15,000 nucleotides of DNA from CAZULF01 sp964621215. GTDB taxonomy: Bacteria > Pseudomonadota > Gammaproteobacteria > UBA1113. Of the stretch, positions 7,887 through 14,494 are shown piece after piece; the stretch's first letter is position 1; each line of letters starts with the position of its first letter. The DNA lies in the NCBI GenBank assembly GCA_964621215.1, contig CAZULF010000050.1:1-15000 (forward strand). The letters run 5' to 3'. The notes under the pieces were generated by a model. It did no database searches. It saw only the letters and a program-made list of their open reading frames with translations, and was not told the origin of the DNA. The position numbers and the translations under genes were made by a program.

Positions 7887-9029
7887 ATGTATGATGATCG
7901 ATGCAATGATAAGTCCAAAGCCACAGAAGTTAAGCAATTTTTGCTATCGCAACTAGGTGCTCAAATGCACCACAAACGACTCTCCTCCCTCAGTAATGCA
8001 GTTACGGGTGTCATTGCCAGCCAATCATTACAATTATCGAAAATTGGAGAGGGTCTCGCTGCGGTGAATGGACTTCTACCTAAACATGCAAAAAAACAAG
8101 TAGATCGTCTGTTATCAAATGAGGAAATAAATATTAGTGGTTGCCAATATAATTTTGCTAAGCTCCTTATTTCTCAAAGGAAAAGAATATTTGTTGCAAT
8201 GGATTGGACGGTATTTGCAAAAGACCATCAAATGACATTAACGTTTCGTCTTATTACAAAGCATGGTAGAGCCACCCCATTGCTGTGGCAAACGGTTAGC
8301 ACGGTAGGTCTTAAAGGTCATAAGAATGAATATGTTTATAGGCTTTTTGAAAGATTACGATGCATTGTTTCAAATGACACTCAAGTCGTTGTTATTGCCG
8401 ACAGAGAATTTGGAACTCTAAACAATATGGAAGTGCTTAAAAATAAATTAAAATTTGACTATATTTTAAGGGTTAAACGTAATTTCACGATTACGGACGA
8501 TACCAAGAAAATAAAAAAACTTGCACATGAATGGCTTGATTGTGAAAAATTGATTTGCGTTGATAATGCCTATATCACTGTGCAGGAATATCAAGTCAAC
8601 AAAATTGTTATCTGTAAAGAACCCGACATGAAAGATATGTGGTGTCTTGCATGTAGCATCAAAAATATTGCGACAAAAACAATTACTACTCTTTACGGGA
8701 AACGTTGGGGTACGGAAACAAGTTATCGTGATGAAAAAGATTTACAGCTTGGTTTTCGTTTGAAAAAATCAAGAATTAAAAATATTGCACGACGTGATAG
8801 ATTGCTGCTGCTTAGTGCAATCGCCATTATTTTTTTAACCCTGCTTGGCGCAGCCAGTGAAGAAGTCGGATTTGATAAGTATATTAAATCTAATACCGTC
8901 ATTACACGAACACACTCCTTATTTTCTCAGGGTCGGCTGATTCTGAAGTTGAGTCCAACCCTAAAAGAAAAGTGGTTAATACCTAGAATGGATTCACGTA
9001 AGCACTCCACCAACCCCATCTATCACTAG
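7887..9029 (+). CDS. IS4-family transposase, 3' end replaced by IS66 terminus
   Basis: This is a DDE transposase of the IS4 type. The first Asp is in AMDWTVFAKDH, the second in VVVIADREFG, and the signature Y-(2)-R-(3)-E-(6)-K is met exactly by Y-GK-R-WGT-E-TSYRDE-K. The frame is open from TTG 7836; ATG 7887 is the first ATG and is used here, but neither start has a well-spaced ribosome binding site, so the true N-terminus is uncertain. From base 8998 the frame reads into the IS66 left terminal repeat, so its last ten codons (SRKHSTNPIYH region) and the stop are IS66 sequence. The native C-terminus and the right IS4 terminus are missing, so the element is probably not self-mobile. The remaining 371 or so residues keep all three catalytic residues. 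Confidence 0.85.
   Translation: MYDDRCNDKSKATEVKQFLLSQLGAQMHHKRLSSLSNAVTGVIASQSLQLSKIGEGLAAVNGLLPKHAKKQVDRLLSNEEINISGCQYNFAKLLISQRKRIFVAMDWTVFAKDHQMTLTFRLITKHGRATPLLWQTVSTVGLKGHKNEYVYRLFERLRCIVSNDTQVVVIADREFGTLNNMEVLKNKLKFDYILRVKRNFTITDDTKKIKKLAHEWLDCEKLICVDNAYITVQEYQVNKIVICKEPDMKDMWCLACSIKNIATKTITTLYGKRWGTETSYRDEKDLQLGFRLKKSRIKNIARRDRLLLLSAIAIIFLTLLGAASEEVGFDKYIKSNTVITRTHSLFSQGRLILKLSPTLKEKWLIPRMDSRKHSTNPIYH
8998..9021 (+). repeat. IS66 terminal inverted repeat at the tnpC end
   Basis: This 24-bp terminus begins GTAAGCACTCCACC and ends CCATCT. It matches the reverse complement of 11254-11277 at 23 of 24 positions. It lies inside the reading frame of the IS4 transposase. Confidence 0.88.
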
Positions 9030-10618
9030 CTAAATCGATTTGCGATACTGCAGCTCGATGTTCCATGGCAACAGTTTTTCATAGTCGTCGACGGTGTTGC
9101 ACAGTGGTAGGTTCTTTAATAATTTAACGTAGTAATGGTAAGGATCTAGGCCGTGGTGTTTGGCGGTTCTGATAATGCCAAAATGCATGCATAGTGCATT
9201 GGCACCGTCGACGCTGGCGCAGAAGAGGAAGTTTTTTCGAGCGATGACAAAAGGTTTTATTTCTTGTTCAGTCAAGTTGTTATCAATGTCGAGTCGGCCA
9301 TCGTCTAAAAAGCGCGTTAAGCCGGGCCATAATTTCAGGCAGTAATTAATAGCTTTGCCTAAAGGTGATTGAGGCAAAGTGGTGGGATACACCTCCTCGA
9401 GCCAATGTTTAAATTTCTCCATCATCGGTTTGGATTTTTCCTGGCGTAGCTGATAGCGTTGCGCGGGCATGAGGTTTTGGTTTTTAGCATCACGCTCGAT
9501 TTTGTAGAGGTTTTTATAAAAAAGCAGCGCTTCCTTAGCAATACCCTTACTTTTAGCGCTTTGTGCAATAGGTTCGAACTTGCGCCGGGCATGGACATTA
9601 CAGTTAACCAAGGTCGCGGTTTCTTCGCCGACAAGGTCAAAGAAGTTATCACCATCAACATGTAAATAACCTGCAAAACCAGAGAACCAGCCGTTGATAA
9701 ACTGTTTGTGCTCTTTATCATTGTAATCATACAAAATAACGCTTTCATCAGGCGGTCCGCCACGGGTGCAGTAAACATATGATTTGGTTTCTGCACAACG
9801 CCCAGGTTCATTCAATACTTGTAGTGAAGTAGCATCACAGGTGGCGATGTCGTAATCGATGATTTCATCTTTTAATAAGTTATAAATAGGTTGTAATGGC
9901 TCCATCAGGTCAATCAACCACCGTGCCATGGTTTGGCGAGAACAGCTGATGCCATGCCGCTCGCTGAGCTGTTTTTCTAGGTGATAAAGTGGTTGGCGGT
10001 CATCGAGTTTGCTAGTGATAAGAAAGGCTAAAAATTCTTCGGTGACTTTTGCTTTTGGTAATACATGCGCAGGGACTGGAGCGGTGACGATAGCCTTGTC
10101 ACATCCTTTAGGACAAGCAACGACTTCACGGCGTTGCTCTAGGATTTCAAACACTTCTGGTTGGTAGTGCAGAGATTCTTTCGTTTCGTAGCGGATAACG
10201 GTTTTGCACGCGCCGCACGTGCATTGTTTTTGATGTTCTTTGACAGGAATGATTTCAATGCGGCGAGGAAGCTCTTTTTCAGCTTTTTTATGTTTTTTCG
10301 GGTATGGGCTGCGACCAGCATTGTGTCATTGATACTGTCGCCCTTTGTTTCTGCTTGCGTGAAGATAGCTTGATTGTCATCGAAGAAACTGAGCTGAGGA
10401 TTGCTTGCATTATGGGTGTAGCGCTCTGATTTTTTGCCAAAGCGATTGCGGAGTAACTCTTTTAGTTGGTGTTGCAGATTATCGTAGGCTTGCGCATATT
10501 GCTCGCAGCGTTGGGTGAGGGTGTTATTGTGTGATTGAAGCGTATCGTTAATTAGAGAAAGTTGCGCTATTTCATTTTCCAGAAGCTCTATTTTTCCTAT
10601 CAAATTCATCATGCACAT
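9030..10618 (-). pseudogene. tnpC: IS66 transposase TnpC, split by a -1 frameshift
   Basis: TnpC is the DDE transposase of IS66. The N-terminal part (10618-10139, frame 1) has a leucine-rich coiled coil and the RNRFGKKSER motif; the C-terminal part (from about 10292 to 9030, frame 2) carries the catalytic domain. Landmarks are CDATS, YLHVDGDNFF, NNLTEQEIKPFVIARKNFLF and the C-terminal GLDPYHYY with DDYEKLLPWN. The zinc-finger cysteines (CTCGACK, then CPKGC) are complete only when frame 2 is read from upstream of its first ATG at 10154. A join at 10292 gives about 529 residues, a normal TnpC length. The shift sits in a run of six A's: restoring a seventh gives one frame. It is either a single-base deletion or sequencing error, or a programmed -1 slip, since the site reads A AAA AAC. 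Start could be 10618, 10612 or 10609. Confidence 0.85.
10292..10298 (-). promoter_or_regulatory. A AAA AAC slippery heptamer in tnpC (possible -1 frameshift site)
   Basis: In the upstream tnpC frame the codons are CGA AAA AAC, so the heptamer is in the phase needed for simultaneous -1 slippage. After the slip the next codon is CAT at 10292 and the catalytic frame continues. Six bases downstream is a short perfect stem, AAGCT/AGCTT, with a 7-base loop. Loss of one A from a Lys-Lys-His coding run would create this heptamer by chance, so the evidence is suggestive only. Confidence 0.4.
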
Positions 10619-10681
10619 CCATCTCTTAAGATGTGAATATTATACTATAAAAACCCTGTTAAACAAAATATTTATGTCATT

Positions 10682-11020
10682 TTAATAAAAGTTTTCAGCA
10701 TAAAACACCGGCAATTTTTCTTGTTTTGTATAATCCAGTCCTGAGAGTAACCAATTCAATTCGTCACGCGTTAGCTCGAGCGTTTGTTCATTTATTTTAG
10801 GGAATTTTAGCCTTCTCTTTTCTAATCGCTTATACATCAGCCAAAATCCGTTCCTATCCCACCAGAGCATTTTTATTTTGTTTGCACTGCGGTTGCGAAA
10901 CAAAAATAGCTGTCCTGATGTTGGATTAAGCTGCATATGATCAGCTACTAAAATTATTAGCCCGTCAATTTGCTTACGAAAATCAATGGGCGTGGGGATA
11001 GAGCCAAGATTAGCGGCTTC
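10682..11020 (-). CDS. tnpB: IS66 accessory protein TnpB (Orf2), start codon unclear
   Basis: This small IS66 accessory protein is needed with TnpA and TnpC for transposition in this family. The conserved core GQLFLFRNR...NKIKMLWWDRNGFWLMYKRLEK is clear. The first ATG (10936) gives only 84 residues, but the family motif DFRKQIDGL lies upstream in the same frame, which is open from 11020 after a TAA at 11021-11023. The full frame is 112 codons, the usual TnpB length. No ATG, GTG or TTG starts this longer form; ATC 10999 or ATT 10987 are the only near-cognate candidates. The start codon has either decayed or is non-standard, possibly read by coupling to tnpA, which overlaps it in another frame and stops at 10957. 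It ends 63 bases before the tnpC start. Confidence 0.78.
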   Translation of the reverse strand, partial: EAANLGSIPTPIDFRKQIDGLIILVADHMQLNPTSGQLFLFRNRSANKIKMLWWDRNGFWLMYKRLEKRRLKFPKINEQTLELTRDELNWLLSGLDYTKQEKLPVFYAENFY

Positions 11021-11193
11021 TTATTCTTTATGCGAGAAATCCAATAGCCAAAACGATCGTAATTAACATCGTGCTTTTCGCAATAAGCTTTGCGAGTCAT
11101 ATCACTTGCTTCTAGCAACGTAATGTGTTGCTGCCAATAGTGTTCGTTTTCTTTAACTGAATTTAGCGTGTTTGCTAAAACTTCTGGCTGTAT
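10957..11193 (-). CDS. tnpA: IS66 accessory protein TnpA (Orf1), apparent ATA start
   Basis: This 78-residue frame resembles the helix-turn-helix TnpA of IS66: HYWQQHITLLEASDMTRKAYC, then a DRFGYWISRIK segment matching the family's tyrosine/tryptophan-rich end. AGGAG (11203-11207) lies nine bases before an ATA codon at 11193, exactly where an initiator is expected, and an in-frame TAA lies just upstream at 11212-11214. The next candidates are TTG 11118 and ATG 11100, which would cut off much of the DNA-binding region. The likely history is an ATG to ATA mutation; use of ATA cannot be excluded. The 3' end overlaps the tnpB frame by about 60 bases, as is common in this family. Confidence 0.65.
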   Translation of the reverse strand: MQPEVLANTLNSVKENEHYWQQHITLLEASDMTRKAYCEKHDVNYDRFGYWISRIKNKKPLILALSPRPLIFVSKLTG

Positions 11194-11202
11194 TGCTGTT
11201 TT

Positions 11203-11207
11203 CTCCT
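11203..11207 (-). promoter_or_regulatory. Shine-Dalgarno site in front of tnpA
   Basis: AGGAG on the minus strand is placed nine bases before ATA 11193. It marks the expected initiation site and so shows that the start codon itself is unusual or mutated. Confidence 0.55.
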
Positions 11208-11253
11208 GTGTTTAGATAAAAAAACAGTATGCGAGGATTTAGAGGAGATTAAA

Positions 11254-11277
11254 AGATGGGGTTGGTGGAGCGCTTAC
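11254..11277 (-). repeat. IS66 terminal inverted repeat at the tnpA end
   Basis: This 24-bp terminus is the partner of 8998-9021, with one mismatch. Its outermost GTAAGC provides the TAA that ends the truncated coiled-coil gene copy next to it. Confidence 0.88.
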
Positions 11278-12593
11278 GGAACGCCGTTATAAAGCTCGTC
11301 TCGGCTAGTACAACCGCTCGTTGTTTCTAAGTCGATCATTCTTTCCACATATTTGAAATGGTCTATATTATGAATATACCCATAAACTTCTGCCTTCAAC
11401 TTATTGATATTTTCGCGCTGTGTCATTTTCCCCAAAAAATACTGAATGTCGTTCACTTTTTCATGCAGTTTTAATACGTCAAGCTGTGTCCCCTCTATCT
11501 TTGATTGGATAAGCGGTAAATAATGATGCAGATACGCTAAAATATGCAGCTGTTCGCGTTGAAGTGCATTCACTCCCATGTCAAGACGCATTAGCATTTG
11601 ATCCATCTTTTCATCTAAGCGGTCAAAACGCATATGCATTTCTTGCCGAAGTGTCTCTATTTGTTGAGATAACGCTTGAATGGACTCAAGAATCATTTGA
11701 TCTGGCGTCTTGCCTGGTGAGCCAAACGCATCAACCAGACTACTGACCGAGCTTAGTATAGAAAAAGCGACTCCAAGTGGATTTCCAGCAACCGTTCCTG
11801 CCATTGTGCCGTAACCAGCAAATCCAGCAATCGTAGTGCCTAAGGTGTAGGCTGCTGAGCTAACAACGCTTATTTTTCGAGCTAATTCACGATCTCCAAA
11901 TAGACCCACCAAAATACCTGCACATTGAAATCCAGCATGCATCTCACTCATCGTATGGTCGAAGTTAATCCGTTCGGCATATTCACGTGTTTTTATGTCT
12001 TTCGCAGCGACGTCATTTTTTCCTGACCACTCTTGCACAATTTCTTCATTCGTAGCTAATAAATTGGATGCACATGAGCGGAGCTTTGCCTCGGCGGTAT
12101 GAACCTCATTGTTTATTGCATCTAAGTATTGGGTTATTTTTCGATTGTTTGTGGCTATTATCTTAGGAGACGCGGTTGAATCATCCAGCAAGCGGTTTTG
12201 CGTTTTTAACGCCTTACCAAGTTTTTCAATATTCCTTTTTGCCGATTTACTCAAGCCTTCGGTAGCATCTGCTGCCGCAAGGAATTTAGATAACTGGCCG
12301 TTTAAAATCTTTACATACTTATCGGTGTTTAACGACAAAGAGTTATTTGCCAATAAGATTTTATGGGTCTCACGCATCAATGAAAACGTATTTTCTTCTG
12401 AATTTAGGGTTTCTTTTGCTAACGGGATTGATTCTTTCGATAAGGGCGTCAATATATCTTTGTTAACTACGGAGCGGCATTGCTTATCATTTCGCGTGAA
12501 CGTTACACCTAGGCCAAAGCCACCGCCAACACCCACCGAAGCCCCCCATTTAAAAAATACGCTGGTTTTGAACAACTGATATAAAAATGGCAT
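11274..12593 (-). pseudogene. Truncated second copy of the coiled-coil gene
   Basis: Bases 11278-12566 repeat 85-1373 without gaps (offset 11,193), so residues about 12-438 of this frame equal residues about 214-640 of the left gene. Both ends are broken. At the 5' side the first ten or so codons, including ATG 12593, are the antisense of the promoter region of the GH114 gene at 12638; there is no native N-terminal domain, ribosome binding site or promoter. At the 3' side the frame runs into the IS66 terminus, whose GTAAGC supplies the TAA. The hydrophobic hairpin (about 241-290) and coiled coil (about 300-385) remain. Five base differences from copy 1 all lie in its last coding 50 or so bases (matching 94, 116, 126, 127, 140); the other 1233 bases look identical. 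Confidence 0.82.
11278..12566. repeat. 1289-bp direct repeat, copy 2
   Basis: This copy starts at the exact outer edge of the IS66 terminal repeat and ends two bases before the -35 box of the GH114 gene promoter at 12568. Both edges are therefore junctions. Confidence 0.92.
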
Positions 12594-12596
12594 AAT
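12568..12596 (+). promoter_or_regulatory. Probable sigma70 promoter of the first GH114 gene
   Basis: TTGAAC (12568-12573), 17 bases, CATAAT (12591-12596). The -10 box is 42 bases before the ATG, the same distance as in the paralogue at 13685. The -35 box is two bases from the duplication junction, so it may be partly new sequence. Confidence 0.55.
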
Positions 12597-12637
12597 GAAA
12601 TGGAGGTTGACCTCTGCTAGATGGGTGTTTATACATT

Positions 12638-13534
12638 ATGAAATGGACTATTTCGCATTTTAAATCATTTTTTCCTGCCAAAATTACCGCATTCCTGTTG
12701 GGTTCGAGTTGTCTTTTGCCATTAAATGCAATGGCTCAGATGAATAGCATTATTTTCTATTATGCGGACCAACCGCCTCTGGATAAGCTCAGAGACTTTG
12801 ATGTCGCTGTGATCAATGACAGTCTAGAAATTCAACCACATCAATATAATGACTCTACTAGCCAATTATTTGCCTATGTGAGTGTGGGTGAGGCTCGGCC
12901 TGAGCAAATAGGACCGAACAAAATTCATCCTAGCTGGATCATGGGTAAAAATTCAGCATGGAAAAGTGCAGTTATTGATTTAACTAATTCAGAATGGCAG
13001 CACTACTTTATAGAAAAAATGATTAATCCCCTTTGGGAAAAAGGGTATCGAGGTTTTTTCTTTGATACTTTAGATTCTTATCAACTGGTCGTGAGTGATC
13101 CTGTTCAGCAAGCAGCTCAACAGCAAGCGCTAATCAATGTTATCAGTGAACTTAAACACCAACACCCTTCTGCTCAAATCATACTCAATCGTGGTTTTGA
13201 AATTATGGCGCGTGTTAATCAAAATGTGATCGGCGTTGCCGCAGAATCGCTTTTTGCAAAATGGGATGAAAGTCAAAAAAGTTATTTGCCGGTTCCTCAA
13301 CCCGATCGAGATTATTTATTAGACAAGTTTGATGAGGTTGAGGCCTTGGGATTAATTCCTATCGCTATTGATTATGTTCCTGAACACAATGTGCCGCTAG
13401 CGAAAGAAATCGCGCAAAAAATTAGTGCGTTAAAAATTATTCCATATGTGGGTAATAATTATCTACAGAATGTCGGGGTGAGTAATGGATCTGAAAACCC
13501 GGATTCCGCTAGCGCTTTATCAAAGCGACCATGA
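12638..13534 (+). CDS. Secreted GH114 family protein (endo-alpha-1,4-polygalactosaminidase, PelA-hydrolase-like)
   Basis: The 298-residue product has a Sec signal peptide: basic start, hydrophobic core about 15-30, probable cleavage after AMA33. The rest is one GH114 TIM-barrel domain that resembles the N-terminal hydrolase of PelA. Matching landmarks are IIFYYADQPP (38-47), FAYVSVGEARP (78-88), WKSAVIDL (108-115), GYRGFFFDTLDSYQ (136-149), ILNRGFE (182-188), VAAESLF (200-206) and AIDYVP (243-248). Asp143, Asp146 and Glu203 are the best acidic candidates; Glu203 plausibly equals the catalytic Glu of PelA. Family enzymes cut alpha-1,4-linked galactosamine/N-acetylgalactosamine polymers such as Pel. 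The deacetylase half and other pel genes are absent. No Shine-Dalgarno site is evident before the ATG. A promoter lies at 12568. The activity is inferred from family. Confidence 0.85.
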   Translation: MKWTISHFKSFFPAKITAFLLGSSCLLPLNAMAQMNSIIFYYADQPPLDKLRDFDVAVINDSLEIQPHQYNDSTSQLFAYVSVGEARPEQIGPNKIHPSWIMGKNSAWKSAVIDLTNSEWQHYFIEKMINPLWEKGYRGFFFDTLDSYQLVVSDPVQQAAQQQALINVISELKHQHPSAQIILNRGFEIMARVNQNVIGVAAESLFAKWDESQKSYLPVPQPDRDYLLDKFDEVEALGLIPIAIDYVPEHNVPLAKEIAQKISALKIIPYVGNNYLQNVGVSNGSENPDSASALSKRP

Positions 13535-13563
13535 GTTCGTGACGGCCAATTTTTAGAGTCTTA

Positions 13564-13592
13564 GTCGTCCCGCGAACAAGTCGCGGGACGAC
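13564..13592. repeat. Perfect 12-bp-stem palindrome between GH114 genes
   Basis: GTCGTCCCGCGA (13564-13575), loop ACAAG, TCGCGGGACGAC (13581-13592). The stem is perfect and GC-rich but no T run follows on either strand, so a standard intrinsic terminator is not supported. It resembles the short dispersed palindromes found between genes in many bacteria. It may still block transcription between the two genes or protect RNA 3' ends. Confidence 0.7.
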
Positions 13593-13634
13593 GAGGAGGC
13601 GGGGCACACGGCTGTAGTACAACCCATTGAAATA

Positions 13635-13643
13635 TGTCATAAT
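13635..13643 (+). promoter_or_regulatory. Extended -10 promoter of the chimeric GH114 gene
   Basis: TGTCATAAT is an extended -10 element (TG, one base, CATAAT), 42 bases before ATG 13685. The -35 is weak. A 7-bp inverted repeat, ATGCAAG (13642-13648) and CTTGCAT (13659-13665), overlaps the expected transcription start and may be regulatory. Confidence 0.42.
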
Positions 13644-13684
13644 GCAAGGTGGGATAATCTTGCATATGGATATGCTTATATTTT

Positions 13685-14344
13685 ATGAAATGGAAAATTT
13701 TGTACTTTAAATCATTTTTTTCAATCGTAATCACTGCGCTTTTTTTAGGCGTCGTTTCCCTTTTGTCTTTAAATGCCTCTGCTCAATCAAGCAATACACC
13801 AACACAACATAAACCTAATCCAATAAACAGTATTATTTTTTATTACGGTAATCATGCGCCCTTAGAAGAAATGCATGCATTTGATGTCGCCGTTATCAAT
13901 GATGCTCCCGAAATAGAACCCAAAAAATATAATGACGCCAATAGTCAATTATTCGCTTATGTCAGTGTCGGTGAAGCATTACCCAGTCAAATCGGCCCTA
14001 AAAAAATTCAGACAAAATGGCTTATGGGTAAAAATGTGATCGGCGTTGCCGCAGAATCGCTTTTTGCAAAATGGGATGAAAGTCAAAAAAGTTATTTGCC
14101 GGTTCCTCAACCCGATCGAGATTATTTATTAGACAAGTTTGATGAGGTTGAGGCCTTGGGATTAATTCCTATCGCTATTGATTATGTTCCTGAACACAAT
14201 GTGCCGCTAGCGAAAGAAATCGCGCAAAAAATTAGTGCGTTAAAAATTATTCCATATGTGGGTAATAATTATCTACAGAATGTCGGGGTGAGTAATGGAT
14301 CTGAAAACCCGGATTCCGCTAGCGCTTTATCAAAGCGACCATGA
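13685..14344 (+). CDS. Chimeric GH114 protein with internal deletion, probably inactive
   Basis: The 219-residue frame joins the first 117 residues of one GH114 gene (as at 14495) to the last 102 of another (as at 12638). The switch is at MGKN/VIGVAAES, in frame, at a shared AAAAT. It keeps the signal peptide (cleavage near ASA33) and the C-terminal VAAESLF, but lacks 91 residues present in the parent, including the FFFDTLDSY segment and NRGFE. Without these, which include acidic residues expected in the active site, catalysis is unlikely. It is the product of an 810-bp tandem duplication: the bases of both halves are identical to the flanking parental genes. It is expressed, if at all, from the promoter at 13635. 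It could also be an assembly artefact. Confidence 0.8.
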   Translation: MKWKILYFKSFFSIVITALFLGVVSLLSLNASAQSSNTPTQHKPNPINSIIFYYGNHAPLEEMHAFDVAVINDAPEIEPKKYNDANSQLFAYVSVGEALPSQIGPKKIQTKWLMGKNVIGVAAESLFAKWDESQKSYLPVPQPDRDYLLDKFDEVEALGLIPIAIDYVPEHNVPLAKEIAQKISALKIIPYVGNNYLQNVGVSNGSENPDSASALSKRP

Positions 14345-14373
14345 GTTCGTGACGGCCAATTTTTAGAGTCTTA

Positions 14374-14402
14374 GTCGTCCCGCGAACAAGTCGCGGGACG
14401 AC
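14374..14402. repeat. Second copy of the 12-bp-stem palindrome
   Basis: Identical to 13564-13592 and carried along in the 810-bp duplication. Confidence 0.68.
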
Positions 14403-14444
14403 GAGGAGGCGGGGCACACGGCTGTAGTACAACCCATTGAAATA

Positions 14445-14453
14445 TGTCATAAT
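14445..14453 (+). promoter_or_regulatory. Extended -10 promoter of the right-hand GH114 gene
   Basis: TGTCATAAT, 42 bases before ATG 14495, is the duplicated copy of 13635-13643 with the same leader inverted repeat. Confidence 0.42.
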
Positions 14454-14494
14454 GCAAGGTGGGATAATCTTGCATATGGATATGCTTATATTTT

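Larger units (their letters stand above)
8998..11277 (-). mobile_element. Complete IS66-family insertion sequence, 2280 bp
   Basis: The terminal inverted repeats are 24 bp with one mismatch: 8998-9021 (GTAAGCACTCC...CCATCT) and 11254-11277 on the minus strand (GTAAGCGCTCC...CCATCT). GTAAGCG followed by a CCAACCCC core is typical of the IS66 family. Inside, on the minus strand, are tnpA, tnpB and a frameshifted tnpC in the usual order. The 8 bases outside the ends differ (GGATTCAC on the left, GGAACGCC on the right), so no 8-bp target duplication is present. The element joins a cut IS4 transposase to a cut copy of the coiled-coil gene, which points to recombination or an adjacent deletion after insertion. 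Confidence 0.9.
13221..14030. repeat. 810-bp tandem repeat, unit 1
   Basis: Begins in the 3' third of the first GH114 gene, spans the intergenic palindrome and promoter, and ends inside the second GH114 coding start. It is followed directly by an identical unit at 14031-14840. The edges share AAAAT, so the exact limits can slide by up to five bases. Confidence 0.9.

Noticed and set aside
9160..10373. Frames at 9160-9345, 9459-9665, 10161-10373 (plus) and 9422-9811 (minus) inside tnpC
   Set aside because: All are overlapped by the well-supported TnpC frames and show no family features.
11274..12593. The 439-residue frame as an intact gene
   Set aside because: Its first codons are antisense promoter DNA and its stop comes from the IS66 end; most of the N-terminal and the C-terminal parts found in copy 1 are absent.
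13564..13592. The GC-rich hairpin as an intrinsic terminator
   Set aside because: No T run follows the stem on either strand; it is listed as a palindromic repeat instead.
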